From: Sepiola atlantica | Lineage: Eukaryota; Mollusca; Cephalopoda; Sepiida; Sepiolidae | Assembly (NCBI GenBank): GCA_963556195.1 | Contig: OY744517.1 | Span: 83,248,214-83,312,213, forward strand | Length of the DNA stretch: 64,000 nucleotides | Direction of reading: 5' to 3' | Notes under the pieces: model-generated | The model's input: only the letters and a program-made list of their open reading frames with translations | What the model was told of the DNA's origin: nothing | Database searches by the model: none | Shown: piece by piece, positions 22,707 through 34,754 of the stretch | How the letters are laid out: every line of letters begins with the position of its first letter | How positions within the stretch are numbered: the stretch's first letter is position 1 | Position numbers and translations under genes: made by a program

Positions 22707-23315
22707 ATCTAAGTCAGGGGCGGGCAACCTTTTCAGAGTGAGGGCCAGATGTGACTTTTGGAAGGAGATCGCGGGCCGGAGTAAAAAACGAAATCTCAGA
22801 ATTACTATATTTTTTTTACATGAATAAATTGTAGAAAAATTGCATTGAACACTCTACAAATCTGATATTTTTTCTCAAGAGACTTCTGTATGTGATGTTA
22901 TAAAAGGCGCCGATGAAGAGCCATTTTGGAATCATAAAAAATAATGACGGGGGAAGTAGTTGATCCAGCATTCGTTTTGACACACCTCACATATGTTCTA
23001 TGTTTCATGCCCTTTCCTCGTCTCTTGTTTCCTCTTTGTCTCTCTCTTTCTCTTTTTCTATGTTTATCTCAGGCGAAGGATTTGAAATTAATAGTTAAAA
23101 AAAATGAAATATACATGCATCATCGCTCGCTGATATTTATACATTTTTATCCCACTGTAAATCTTAATTGAAACCTACTTTTACGTCTATGTCACAAAAT
23201 GATATGAGTTTTACTGGGAGGTCTGCGGGCCGGATTGCAATAATAAAGCCTAGCAAGGTGGCGGGCCGGACGCTAAGCCTTTGCGGGCCGGAGATTGCCC
23301 GCCCCTGATCTAAGT
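22707..23315. mobile_element. hAT MITE, copy 1, with 8-bp TSD
   Basis: The element is 22715-23307 (593 bp). It starts CAGGGGCGGGCAACC and ends GATTGCCCGCCCCTG, forming terminal inverted repeats. The flanks 22707-22714 and 23308-23315 are both ATCTAAGT. CAGGGG ends and an 8-bp duplication are standard hAT features. Subterminal GCGGGCCGGA motifs are repeated near the right end. No transposase is encoded, so it is non-autonomous. A deleted relative lies at 31.2 kb. Confidence 0.95.
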
Positions 23316-23461
23316 CTATGGCCTTCTTTAGGTGCTTTTTTGTTACAGTTACCTTCCGGGAATTTTAAACAGAATCCTTTATTTAATTCAGTGATGCAGA
23401 TTTTTCTTTGCATTGATTCCATAAAACCTTTATTTACCCGGCAAATTTCTTTTTCACTAAT

Positions 23462-23995
23462 GAGTCACTACTTATCAAGGCAAAAAGCCACTCGAGTATA
23501 AGGGTTAATAAGATAAATGGTTTGTCAGTTGAATGATGGAGAATATTATGAGAGGATTGAAAATGATGAATGGAATGAAAAAAATTTGATTACCTCGGAG
23601 GAAGGTTTATGACAAGTATTTGTTGAAATTATATTTGAATGCCGGCCATGTTGTAGCCTGCAGATAAGCAATCTTGTGGTAATGTGTCCCACAGATGGGA
23701 AGTTCTTAGAAAGAAACTCTGTTCATGGAAATTCCATTTTATATAAGATACACGGAGGAAGCAAAGAAAGTTCTTTACAGTTGTGGTAATAAGACGAGTT
23801 CTTGCAGTAAATGTTTCACAAGGAGGATGCAGGGATTGAAGTTCAGTTGAGCATCTTCTATGGTTATAATGGTAGAGTAGAGAAAGACTAGTAACGTCCT
23901 TCCTGTGAGAACAGCCTGTTTTCATTTTGTGTTTCATGGTTTTTAGATGCCTCATATTAGCTAATTTTTTATTAAGTTCTTTCACTTCAATTAAA
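23462..23995 (-). mobile_element. LINE family 2, longest C-terminal fragment
   Basis: The minus-strand frame carries HRKDVTSLSLLYHYNHRRCS, then a Pro-rich linker, and FHEQSFFLRTSHLWDTLPQD. This is the classic order of a non-LTR ORF2 tail after the RT domain. The 3' UTR (reverse complement of CACTACTTATCAAGGCAAAA) runs to 23462. An in-frame stretch of about 120 codons survives, but RT is absent. The adjacent hAT MITE ends about 150 bp away. Confidence 0.8.
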
Positions 23996-25144
23996 AGCAC
24001 CTGAAAAAGCCTGGTCGTACGATGGCTAAAATGTTTGGAACATAACAAAAATAAAACAAACTGTTTGAAACATGTAAATAATCTACATCACAACTAGTGT
24101 TCGAACGATTAACAGGAATAGGGAATCACAAAAAGCAGAACTTTTTGGAGTATCGAAATCAGAAAAAATTGAGCCTAATTCCCGATTCTGAAAACGATTC
24201 TTTTAATTCTTTTGTTGCTATTGTTGTTTAAAACTAAATTTTCTCATGATAAATATTTATTTTAAGGTACCAGTAAAACTAAAATCTATGGATCATAATA
24301 ACGAATTTAGGTAAAAATGGCACTGGAAAAAATGGCACGAATGGATAAATAGGAAAAATTGGCACAAATGAAAAAATATAGATGACAATCTCACAATGAG
24401 TTCATCAAAATCTTGGTTACAATACATAAAGGAGAAACATTAAAACGTTTTTGAAATTAAAAAGAAAACGATATCTACATTTAAAAGTAGATGAGGACCC
24501 TCAGCTTAATCACCCACTTCCCCCCAAAATGAGATTCTACTATTTTTAGGTGAACATCCTGAAAAACCTGTGTGAATGAAACCCAATTATTCAAGAATTT
24601 AAAATGGGGGATCAGTTTTACACATAAATTTAACGTAAGCTGATCACCCATTTCCGGGCCAGTGTCTCACCAAATAGCGTATTAAGGGCATATAACCAGA
24701 ATTTTTTTTTTGGTAAAGGGAGATAAATATTTTGTTTTATTTTTTCCTTACTTTATCACTAGCCTAAGTCCAAGTGTCGTCCCCCTGAGAAAAACGCCCC
24801 CTTAACCCTACAACTAACCTTAAATCTGGATACCAACAGAACACCCCCCCACCCAAAGAACAAAAACATGGTTACATCTAAAATTAAACACAACAACAAA
24901 ATCAACAAAAAATTCATTTTTATGTTTTGAGTTCAATATTGGTTGTGTGTGGGGCTTATCTCCTATTTAACTATAAGGGAGGGAACCAAGCCTCCCATAA
25001 CTTAGACAAATCGATGTTATTTGTTTGAAAACAAGACATGAACAAAACCATCAGTATCCTTTTAAAATACCAAACAATTACTAGATTTAAAGTGTTTAAA
25101 GAATTTTAGACAGAAATAACTACCGCCGTAGGCAGAAGTAAACG
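23996..25144. other. Unassigned AT-rich sequence
   Basis: No gene, RNA or repeat boundary was recognised. Confidence 0.4.
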
Positions 25145-26722
25145 GTTTTCATTTTAGTTGTATTTAGCATAATTTCACTTAGTTACGAACTTATGCGATT
25201 ACATTTTTATTAACCCAATAAATGTAATAGTGTAATTATATTTTTTCATTTTTTTTATTTTTTAATTTTAGTTGTATTTAGCATAATTTCACTTAGTTAC
25301 GAACTTATGCGATTACATTTTTATTAACCCAGTAAATGTAATAGTGTAATTATATTTTTTCATTTTTTTTATTTTTTCATTTTAGTTGTATTTAGCATAA
25401 TTTCATTTAGTTACGAACTTATGCGATTACATTTTTATTAACCCAGTAAATGTAATAGTGTAATTTTATTTTTTCATTTTTTTTATTTTTTCATTTTAAT
25501 GTATTTAGCATAATTTCACTTAGTTACAAACTTATGCGATTACATTTTTATTAACCCAGTAAATGTAATAGTGTAATTTTATTTTTTAATTTTTTAAATT
25601 TTTTCATTTTAGTTGTATTTAGCATAATTTCACTTAGTTACGAACTTATGCGATTACATTTTTATTAACCCAGTAAATGTAATAGTGTAATTATATTTTT
25701 TCATTTTTTTTATTTTTTCATTTTAGTTGTATTTAGCATAATTTCACTTAGTTACGAACTTATGCGATTACATTTTTATTAACTCAGTAAATGTAATAGT
25801 GTAATTTTATTTTTTAATTTTTTTTATTTTTCATTTTAGTTGTATTTAGCATAATTTCACTTAGTTACGAACTTATGCGATTACATTTTTATTAACCCAG
25901 TAAATGTAATAGTGTAATTTTATTTTTTCATTTTTTTAATTTTTTTATTTTAGTAGTATTTAGCATAATTTCATTTAGTTACGAACTGATGCGATTACAT
26001 TTTTATTAACCCAGTAAATGTAATAGTGTAATTTTATTTTTTCATTTTTTAAATTTTTTCATTATAGTTGTATTTAGAATAATTTCACTTAGTTACAAAC
26101 TTATGCGATTACATTTTTATTAACCCAGTAAATGTAATAGTGTAATTTTATTTTTTCATTTTTTTTATTTTTTAATTTTAGTTGTATTTAGCATAATTTC
26201 ACTTAGTTACGAACTTATGCGATTACATTTTTATTAACCCAGTAAATGTAATAGTGTAATTTTATTTTTTATTTATTTTTATTTTTTCATTTTAGTTGTA
26301 TTTAGCATAATTTCACTTAGTTACAAACTTATGCGATTACATTTTTATTAACCCAGTAAATGTAATAGTGTAATTATATTTTTTCATTTTTTTTATTTTT
26401 TCATTTTAGTTGTATTTAGCATAATTTCACTTAGTTACAAACTTATGCGATTACATTTTTATTAACCCAGTAAATGTAATAGTGTAATTTTATTTTTTTA
26501 TATTTTAAATTTTTTCATTTTAGTTGTATTTAGCATAATTTTATTTAGTTACGAACTTATGCGATTACATTTTTATTAACCCAGTAAATGTAATAGTGTA
26601 ATTTTATTTTTTCATTTTTTTTATTTTTTCATTTTAGTTGTATTTAGCATAATTTCACTTAGTTACGAACTTATGCGATTACATTTTTATTAACCCAGTA
26701 AATGTAATAGTGTAATTTTATT
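25145..26722 (+). repeat. 113-114-bp tandem array, about 14 copies, hairpin-forming monomer
   Basis: GTTGTATTTAGCATAATTTC recurs from 25158 to 26637 at a mean spacing of about 114 bp. Each monomer has GCATAA..TTATGC and ATTACATTT..AAATGTAAT inverted pairs, plus a T-rich joint that varies in length. Monomers are about 95% alike by eye. It is non-coding. Confidence 0.95.
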
Positions 26723-27555
26723 TTGTGAAATACAGTTTAATATTTCCTTAGAAGGTATGACACTGGATGTGGGGTTAGATGTGTCCCTAATGCGAAAGAG
26801 AAAAGAAAGACAAAGGGTGACTGTTTTCTGTCCCCTTTTTTCTTTTTCTCTTTACAGTATTCTTATTTTTTAAATAAGTCACTAGTCTATTTTTTTATTA
26901 TTTGTTTCTGTATTTTAATTTAAAAAAAAATGGAAATCGCTCCAAACAAGACATGAAGCCACTTGACGTAAGGAGCTAAAAAAAAAAAAAATACTTCAAG
27001 GTTAAAAACTAGCCAACGATAAGTGTTAGATGGATAGATTCTGACCCAGAAAACAGCAATTATTCCCCCTTTGTCAGAAACATCACTCATGGAATGTGAG
27101 GATTAAAGGAGAAAATAAGAAAAGCGAGAGTTACGAGGCTGCCGAAAGTAAACCCAAGCTCCACTTTATATTCTCTGACTATGTTCTAGTCGACTATGTT
27201 TAATTTTTTATGAAAAGATTCAAATAACATTTTTGTCAACTAACGACGATATACTGCAAACCGGCTTTGTTTTAAAAGAGAAATAAATTTTTAGTTGCCT
27301 TACTATTTTCAATCAATTACGAGGAAAACACTCGAGAAAAAATAGAAAAATCTACTTGTGATAATATATGCCCCCACACACGTGTATTTTTACTTTTGCA
27401 AAAATAGAAGCACACATTACACAGAGTTTTATGGTAATCCGAAAATTTAAAATCAACAAACTAAATATTTAGAAATTTGAAAAGAATCGGAATCGCTAAT
27501 TGTATCGGAATCGGGAAAAAATATTGGAATCGTCTACTCAGTAATCACAACTCTA
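26723..27555. other. Unassigned AT-rich sequence
   Basis: No supportable feature between the array and the LINE fragment. Confidence 0.4.
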
Positions 27556-28083
27556 ACTGCAGACTTAGGAGTAGATGCAGTAAGTTCATGGAACTTCTGC
27601 TATTACTAACCAGCATAGCGTTACCACTGTCGACCAAGGAAAGAGTCTATCAGGTATGTGTACACAGTTTTCTGATGTATGGAAGTGAAACCTGGCCAGT
27701 GAGGGTTGAGGACATGTGTTGCATGGAGAGAAATGATACGATGGATATGTAATGAGAGCCTTAAAGACAAGCTTAGTTATGATGACCTCAGAGGCAAATT
27801 AACTCTGGACAGTATTGGGAGATGTGCACAGAACAGGAGACTTTGATGGTATGGCCACGTTGAAAGAATGAATGAGAGTTCTTGGGTGAGTAGATGTAGA
27901 ACAGCTGAGGTAGCAGGGTTATTAGCAGGGGAAGGCCAAGAAAAAAATGGGAGGAAGTGATAAAAATGGACTTGAGAGAAAGAGGGATCAATAAAGACCT
28001 CGGAAGAGATAGTTTAGTTTGGAAGTCAATTTCTTAAAGCTGTATAATGCATGCCAGCATGTAAAACGGACATAAAACCGAAT
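27556..28083 (+). mobile_element. RTE-like LINE 3' fragment, GAT-tailed, copy 1
   Basis: Frames read MYGSETWPVRVEDMCCMERN then, after a frameshift, ICNESLKDKL, DLRGKLTLDSIGRCAQNRRL and WYGHVERM. This C-terminal pattern is typical of RTE-type non-LTR elements. The 3' UTR ends AAAACGGACATAAAACCGAA and passes into a GATGAT-based microsatellite. It has frameshifts and stops and is 5'-truncated. Confidence 0.8.
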
Positions 28084-28320
28084 ATGATGATGATGATGAT
28101 GCTGCTGCTGATGATGATGATGCTGATGCTGCTGCTGATGATGCTGCTGATGATGATGCTGCTGCTGATGCTGCTGATGATGATGCTGCTGCTGATGCTG
28201 CTGATGATGATGCTGCTGCTGATGATGATGCTGATGCTGCTGCTGATGATGATGCTGCTGATGATGCTGCTGATGATGATGCTGATGCTGCTGCTGATGA
28301 TGATGCTGCTGATGATGATA
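28084..28320 (+). repeat. (GAT)n/(GCT)n trinucleotide microsatellite, LINE tail
   Basis: Alternating GAT and GCT triplets, about 235 bp. It gives artefactual Met-Leu and Ala-Ser frames on the two strands. It grows directly out of the 3' end of the LINE at 27.6 kb. Confidence 0.93.
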
Positions 28321-28519
28321 ACATGTCCTTGTTTTGAGGTTTTAAGTTTTTTTCATCGATTTTGTTTGCTAACATATCTACCGTTTTCAAAATGGCCACC
28401 GAACAAATAAGAAATTGAAGTTGTACAGATCGTAATTTTTTCGTATGTAGATTTTTTGTGTATTCATGAAGATGCAGTGTGTGACATTCCAAATATCTTC
28501 CCGCTAGATAATACTTGTT

Positions 28520-28740
28520 AACCCTTAAATGCTTTTTGTTTTAAACATGACGCATTCAAACAAAATGCATATTCAATATAATATCCAACAAATATGTGTC
28601 AAACTGCAACTTGTTTCACATCTGCAACGAGTCTGTTTTCAAGTGTGAGTAGGTATTAGTATGATGTTGCATCAGTACACCCGCTAAATAGGTAATCAGT
28701 ATCTTCGACATACTGAAGAGCCATAATATAGCGAAATAGG
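28520..28740 (+). repeat. Segmental direct duplication, copy 1
   Basis: CTTTTTGTTTTAAACATGAC through GTTTCACATCTGCAACGAG and CACCCGCTAAATAGGTAATC. The block is repeated at 28898-29146, spaced 418 bp. Confidence 0.85.
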
Positions 28741-28897
28741 TGTCTGCGCATGACTATATATATAGAAAAAGAGGGAGTAAGCTGTGAAAAATAAATTCCT
28801 AACATTATTTATTTCAGTTCCAAGCATTCAAGATCAACACACATTAGGCATACAATCGTTTCTGAGACGATAATGAATTTTTATTTTCTTATTTTTT

Positions 28898-29146
28898 ACT
28901 TAAATGCTTTTTGTTTCAAATATGACACATTCCAACAAAATGCATATTCAAATTTGTTTCAAATATAGCACATACCAATAAAATGCCTATTTAATATAAT
29001 ATTCAACGAAAATGTGTCAAACTGCAACTTGTTTCACATCTGAAACGAGCCTGTTGGCAAGTGTGAGTAGGTATTAGTATGATGTTGCATCAGTACACCC
29101 GCTAAATAGGTAATCAGTATCATCTGCCTAATTCAAGAGCCTAAAC
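28898..29146 (+). repeat. Segmental direct duplication, copy 2
   Basis: Repeats the block at 28520 with about 90% identity by eye. It contains an extra about 40-bp local duplication around TGTTTCAAATAT, which occurs twice. Confidence 0.85.
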
Positions 29147-30510
29147 ATTTAAATCTGGTCATTATGATGGTAAGTAAAAATTATTTTACGATTCTCTAGT
29201 GTATTATGATTATTTAGATGCATATATTTTAGTGTTTTGTTATACATGTAAAATGTTATGCCATTTGTTACACATTTGCAACATCATTTATTTTTGTTCA
29301 ATAAATAGTTTTTTATTCCAAAAATCATTTATACTACTTTATATCACCCCTATGAAACGTTTTTCACTTGATAAAATCTTTTAAAACCAATATAAAAAAA
29401 TACAGTATTCAAGGGTTAAATACGCATCGTCTTATAATTTCTGATAGAAACTGTTGTAGGATTCCTGAATTTGCTATATTCACATCAGATATGTATAGGT
29501 GATCGATCTGTGTGTTTTATTCTTCAAATCCATTTGGTGTGTGGCATTTTATTTCTCTCTTTATCGTATATCATAAGGAGTGAATATATAGGGGTTAATC
29601 TGCAGCAGACTGAAATAGGATCTATTTCTTCTCGTCCCCTGTGAGCAAATTGGTCATACGCTGACCAATCGGCTTGCAGGGTGTATTGATATCAACTGTC
29701 CCCTCATGGACTATTTTCTACCACCTGGTTAGTTGAAGTATTCAGCAGAGAGAAATCTGACAGTAACGAAGAAACATCTCTCTCCTGCCTTTCCCCTGCA
29801 TCGTTCCAGCAGCAGCCATCTCCACTGGGAATATATTTGCTGACGACCCGGCAGTATCTTTTCTTCACTGGGACACAGTTCCAACCCTCTGTTAAATAAA
29901 ACCTTTTTTTGTTGCCTGTTACTCGGTTGTTGTTCGTTCAATTCATTTTGTGCGATAAATGTAAGGAATGGACCAACACCCCCCCCCCCTTCTATTACAA
30001 ATCCTCACATAAATTATAAGACTATCTCCTATAATAATCATTAAGAAACGATTGTTAAACAAAGGAAAAGGTCCTACTATGAACAACAATTTATATAAAT
30101 CTATTTATATGGCATACACAGTTGAGTGCAGGTCGCCAGAAGTTACAACAATGAATTGAAAGGAATTAAAGTTAATAAGTGTCAACTGCCGAAAGTCTTT
30201 TCTGGAAGCAGTATATCTTCTAGCGAAGATAGCCATGCTCAGTGTCTAGTCGACGTGTGGCAGGAGAGAGTCTCTGTTTTACTTTGTGGTAGCCTGGAAG
30301 CTCTCTGACTGCTCTGTGAACTCCTAAAGGTCTCTGGATGGAATCCTTAAAAGATCCGATTGAAATTAGAGTCTGCTTGGTCAGACACCAACCAATCAAT
30401 CTTACCTTTCTGCCAGAGGGAACAAATGTCAATGCTTATGACTACTACAAATGTCATTGAAAACTCAGTGCAAATTCACTACTGTGAAACCCAGCAAAGG
30501 GTTCAGTGTC
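29147..30510. other. Unassigned sequence; possible LTR-like 3' end near 29.9 kb
   Basis: At about 29890-29940 AATAAAACC is followed by a GT-rich stretch ending GTTGTTCGTTCA, reminiscent of an LTR R/U5 end. No matching TG start or target duplication was found. A C-run lies at 29982. Nothing else is supportable. Confidence 0.3.
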
Positions 30511-30511
30511 A

Positions 30512-30868
30512 GCTAAGATGAATTGGCTGCTCTGGTGCCCCCTCGACGTAAATACACTAGACCAACTCGACAATCGACTAAATCCCATCCATTCACTGTG
30601 GAGGTTCCCAGATGACGGAGAGCTTTCTACTCAAATAGCTTCTTTCCTCATGTTGCTGGCCTCTGGAACTCCCTCCCTGCCCCCTGTTTCCCCGACGGTA
30701 CTGACATGCAGAAATTTAAAACTAATGTAAACAGACATCTCACTGCGCAGACCCCAATTTAGGTTGACCCCCTCCAACCTTCTCCCTTTTCTTTCTTCTC
30801 AGTAGCCCCTTACGTCTACAGTGGCAGCCTGCCTTGTCTGGGGTGAACTATGTTAAAAAAAAAAAAAT
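30512..30868 (+). mobile_element. LINE family 1 3' fragment with poly(A)-like tail
   Basis: Carries the family 1 tail (CCCCCTCGACGTAAATACAC through CTGGCCTCTGGAACTCCCTC) and 3' UTR TGTCTGGGGTGAACTATG, then A10+. The open frame is a shifted frame of the LWNSLP-type C-terminus. It is 5'-truncated. Confidence 0.8.
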
Positions 30869-31188
30869 ATTATCTATTTTAAGTTGGATAATCGTACATG
30901 AATAGACAGGCTGTAGCAACATGGGAAAAACCGAGCCAAGAATGAAAAGGCTTAATTCATTTGAATGATATACAGATCACATAAGACTTAAATTGCATTT
31001 GCGAAAGATCAGGCTAAGGAATGGTACATGAACTGTGTAAATCTAGTTGTATCTTATACATGAACACACATACTGTTAAATGTGTTAAAAAGATTAAACT
31101 CTCTGCACTGAAGAGATCAATCTTCAGATGGAATGAAGGTTGGCGCATATTTAAATTCCACGTTACCTCTGCTTTTTTAGAAGCTTTC

Positions 31189-31623
31189 CTTTAAACCAGG
31201 GGCGGGCAACCTTTTCAGAGTGAGGGCCAGATGAGACTTTTATGAAAGAGATCGCCGGCCGGAGTGAAAAAGGAAATCTCAGAATTACTATATTTTGTTT
31301 ACATGAATACATTGTACAAAAATTGCATTGAACACTCTACAAATCAATGAGACTGACGGTTGCTGTTTGCCATGAAAAAGTATTTCCATGTCTGGCTCGA
31401 TGGTTGAGGTAGACAACAGAAGAATGTCATTGAGGTGGCGGTCCGAGAGTTGGGAGTGAAGGTGAGACTTCGTGTACTTCATTTTCAAAATGATATGAGT
31501 TTTACTTGGAGGTCTGCGGGCCGGATTGCAATAATAAAGCCTAGCAGGTAGCGGGTCGGACGCTAAGCCTTCGTGGGCCGGATGTGGCCTGCGGGCCGGA
31601 GGTTGCCCGCCCTTGCTTTAAAC
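31189..31623. mobile_element. hAT MITE, copy 2, with 8-bp TSD
   Basis: The element is 31197-31615 (419 bp), starting CAGGGGCGGGCAACC and ending GGTTGCCCGCCCTTG. The flanks 31189-31196 and 31616-31623 are both CTTTAAAC. The outer 100 bp at each side matches the copy at 22.7 kb, but the internal sequence is partly different (31340-31480), so it is a second deletion derivative of the same autonomous parent. Confidence 0.94.
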
Positions 31624-31659
31624 TAACAGAAACCAAGAGACAAATGATCAATATTATTT

Positions 31660-31860
31660 GCAATAACATTCTGAATGACTGATTCCATTCGAAAGAATGC
31701 AACAAAGCACCCACTTATGATAACAGGTCACGACAAAACAGCTATAGAAGTAAGTTGCAGTGGTACAATTGTAGAAGGAGCAAACATGGCAACCACTCAT
31801 GAAGAAGCTGATAACATTGTGCAGAAGGGTGTAGCATTATCTTTTTTTTTTAATACCTTT
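31660..31860 (+). pseudogene. Protein-coding-like fragment, unknown family
   Basis: The plus frame reads residues such as KHPLMITGHDKTAIEVS and MATTHEEADNIVQKGV. A HEEADNI-type segment after a V.G.D..IEV segment resembles a family of repetitive invertebrate proteins I recall only loosely. The frame ends in a T-run and a LINE boundary at 31.88 kb. It is probably a remnant of a mobile-element protein; no function is claimed. Confidence 0.35.
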
Positions 31861-31879
31861 GTTCACCTCAAGATATAAG

Positions 31880-32215
31880 GGGATACGGTGATGAGGGGGC
31901 ATCCTAAGTAGGGAGTTGTGCAGCAAGATGTTTGTTTACATTACATTTACGTTTTTGTATGTTGGTACAGTCGGAAGGGGGGAGAAACGGGGAGAGAATT
32001 CCAAAGGCATGCAGTCCAAGGAAAGAAGTTATTAGAGTAGAAAGCTTTCCTGCATCTGAGGACCTCTACAGTGAAGGGTGGGATTTTGTTGCTAGTTAGG
32101 TTGGTCGGGGGGGGGGGTATTTACGTTGAAAGGGAGGGGGAGGTACAAGTGTAGTAAGTTCATCGAAACACATTCTGTGGAAGAAAAATGCAACAGTGCG
32201 GCGATGGGACAGGGC
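31880..32215 (-). mobile_element. LINE family 1 3' fragment
   Basis: Minus-strand copy of the family 1 C-terminus and UTR (reverse complement of GTTGTGCAGCAAGATGTTTG through CTGAGGACCTCTACAGTGAA). It is more diverged than the 49.6-kb copy and 5'-truncated. Confidence 0.7.
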
Positions 32216-32339
32216 CTGGAACTCTGAAAAAACTTCCACAACTCTTTCAGATAATACAGATGTTTATCCATTTTTTTTATCATTAGTTGGAACAATTCAT
32301 GCAAAAACAATGTTTATGGAATAAGCTGTAAAAGAGGGA

Positions 32340-32745
32340 TCTGTTGTTTCGTTCTCTCCAGCGATTTCTGTCAGACATCGTTGTTGGCAGCTCCTCCTGA
32401 TACATCTAAAACTCTTTTACAAGTTGATCGATGTTGGTGTGATAAAGTCTTCCAACCAATCTTTTGCCGCGTAATTGATTCCATAGGAGAATGCTTCTCA
32501 CAAGTTCTGACTTTCTTCTCCAAGAGTGACCAGCAAGCCGAGACTGAGATAGGAGAAAGGTGTCCACATAGGCGTTTCTTGGTTGAGATTTTCCTTCAGC
32601 TGATGTCCAATGCAGCTCGTAACATTCTTGTGTATGTTCCGTTAAGTGATTCTTTTTGCTGTTTCATCAGTGTTAAAGCTGTCAAGCCATTGAGCAATAC
32701 AGATTCCACCAGGGACACAGTATAAGTATAAAAACTCACAAAAAT
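32340..32745 (-). mobile_element. Non-LTR retrotransposon C-terminal fragment (GTYTRMLRAAL type)
   Basis: Minus-strand frames read GTYTRMLRAALDISWKENL then KKRLYGHL, and after a frameshift RLAGHSWRRKSELV and LLWNQLRGKRLVGRLYH. This order is the typical tail of a second RTE-like family common in invertebrate genomes. The 114-codon plus-strand frame over it is an antisense shadow. It is frameshifted and truncated. Confidence 0.7.
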
Positions 32746-32869
32746 ACCAAAAAATGAAACTAAAAAAATCCCTTGCTTAAGTATAAATATTGGCTTTCAA
32801 TGTAGCACAAGGGTGAACATCTATAGTAGTGGATAACCAATTTTTTAGTTTCATTTTTTACACTTTATT

Positions 32870-33432
32870 CTATCATTTAATTATTTCTTTCAATTTGTTA
32901 CTTTAAATAAATCTAATTTAGCTAAGTTTAAAAAAAATTTTTTTATTATAAATAAAAATTACGCATACATACCTTCATCCATTTTACACACAAATTCTAT
33001 TTATATAATGAAATTATTTCTTTCAATTTGTTACTTTAAATAAATCTAATTTAGTTAAGTTTTAAAAAAAGATTTTTTATTACAAATAACAATTAAGAAT
33101 ACACACCTTCATCCATTTTCCACACAACTTCTATTTATTTAATGAAATTATTTCTTTCAATTTGTTACTTTAAATAAATCTAATTTAGTCAAGTTTAAAA
33201 AAAAAAATTTATTACAAATAACAATTAAGAATACACACCTTCATCCATTTTCCACACAACTTCTATTTATTTAATGAAATTATTTCTTTCAATTTGTTAC
33301 TTTAAATAAATCTAATTTAGTCAAGTTTAAAAAAAAAATTTATTACAAATAACAATTAAGAATACACACCTTCATCCATTTTCCACACAACTTCTATTTA
33401 TTTAATGAAATTATTTCTTTCAATTTGTTACT
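32870..33432 (+). repeat. 133-bp tandem array, four copies
   Basis: ATTTCTTTCAATTTGTTAC recurs at about 32883, 33016, 33149, 33282 and 33413. The A-run joint shortens from copy to copy. No coding potential. Confidence 0.92.
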
Positions 33433-34195
33433 TAGAAAAAATCACATTTATTCAAAATTTGTATTTGTTGTCAGTTACGATTTAGTCGTTGTTCATGTAA
33501 ATATTCAAGCCTGAGTAAAACATTTATTTTCACAAGTGAATAATTCTTTAACCATTTACACTGCATTGAAAATTAGGATATCTATGGACCTTTTATTGAT
33601 CATGTTTGCTGTTAAAAATCTAGATCTATTCTCAAATGTTTAACTAACCATTTTGAATACCAAGACAAATCCACATATTACTTGACACTAGTTGTGATTG
33701 TTTAGTATAGATATATGAATTTCACAGTCTTTTTAATTGCAAGACCACTATTTTAAAAATGGTTATTATTATGACTATAGTATATTATGTATTTTGATAT
33801 TTCCTTGGCAATCATTTTGTTTTATGCTAACTATTTCAAATTGTCCAAGGCTGACAGTGAGCCAACGAAGAAATCAACAGGCATTTACACCATCCACTAC
33901 TTTTGGAGCTGCTCCCGCTCCTGCTCCAACGCCCAAGATTGAACCTAAAATTCTTTATTTTAAAACACGAATTAAAAGAAAAATTGGCTTATTTATTCAA
34001 TCAGCAATAAACATCCTTGTCATAAATACAAAAAAAGTTCAAATCTTTAAGAAAATAACTTCAAAGACATCTATAGATTCACTGGCCCATTTGAAGACAT
34101 TTGTTGCCAAATTGTCTCCTGCCTTAAGAAAACTGTCTCATCAAAAATGTAACATGTAGATGTAAAAATCTACTTGCGTCTATAAAAAACCCTGA
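33433..34195. other. Unassigned sequence with one Pro/Ala-containing frame
   Basis: A plus-strand frame at 33737-34159 includes FGAAPAPAPTPKIEPK followed by a Lys-rich part. CTATTTCAAATTGTCCAAG just upstream could pass as a weak splice acceptor. I cannot match it to a family. It could be a decayed exon or chance. Confidence 0.25.
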
Positions 34196-34204
34196 GAAGT
34201 TCAA

Positions 34205-34312
34205 ATATTCTTTTTTCATGAGTAACTCTCTCGTTCTTTCTCCCTCTCTCGCCCTTCCTCTCCCCTTCCTTTCTCCTCTTCTCTCTTTCTCTCTCCCTAT
34301 CTCATATACATT
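34205..34312. repeat. Polypyrimidine (CT-rich) tract
   Basis: About 105 bp almost entirely of C and T on the plus strand. The Arg/Glu-rich frame on the minus strand is an artefact of it. Confidence 0.85.
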
Positions 34313-34424
34313 TACAAGACATAATTTAAAAAGATAACTCAAAGAGTTTAGCTGAGACTTTCTTTTCTTTTCCTTTTTATCACTAAATAAAAAAATTAAT
34401 GTTTGAAAAAAATCAAATAATTTT

Positions 34425-34592
34425 TTAGCGAGGAGCTAGGAGCGATAAAATCACGCTTTTTAGTCCCAAATGGAGTTGCTCACACTCCACTCCTGCTGAA
34501 TATAAAATGAGCCCTCCTCGCCTTTGCTCCAGCAAAAAGGAGCGTTCTCCTGGAACGCGCTCCTTTTTGGAGGGCTCCGTAAAGCCCTGGAA
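34425..34592 (-). mobile_element. Possible truncated hAT-type end with GGAGC repeats
   Basis: On the minus strand the segment starts CAGGGCTTTACGGAGCCCTC and carries repeated GGAGC motifs. CAGGG..GGAGC subterminal repeats are common in hAT elements. The expected opposite end was not found, so boundaries and class are tentative. Confidence 0.4.
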
Positions 34593-34754
34593 ATCAAACA
34601 GGATATATGAGCAAACAGATTCCACTGAAAAAGCAAACGACTTAAGACCCTAAAGTAAGGTTAGGGTTAGGTTACTGGATCATATTGTGAAGGTACAATT
34701 ATCTTTATCAAGTCATATGATGTATGAGAAATATACTCAAAAGACATTCATCAT

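Noticed and set aside
25145..26722. Regular 113-bp spacing as a possible CRISPR or gene cluster
   Set aside because: The whole unit is repeated, with no variable spacers and no coding frame.
28034..28492. Ala/Ser-rich 152-codon and Met/Leu-rich 119-codon frames
   Set aside because: They are translations of the GAT/GCT microsatellite on the two strands.
31675..31878. HEEAD-containing frame as a host gene
   Set aside because: It is a short fragment ending in a T-run and wedged between a hAT MITE and a LINE, more likely a mobile-element scrap.
32381..32725. 114-codon plus-strand frame as a gene
   Set aside because: The opposite strand encodes a recognisable LINE C-terminus, so the plus frame is an antisense shadow.
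34124..34342. Arg/Glu-rich minus-strand frame
   Set aside because: It is an artefact of the CT-rich polypyrimidine tract.
34655..34680. Telomere-like GGTTAGGGTTAGG
   Set aside because: There are only about two TTAGGG units with no extension, too short for an interstitial telomere call.
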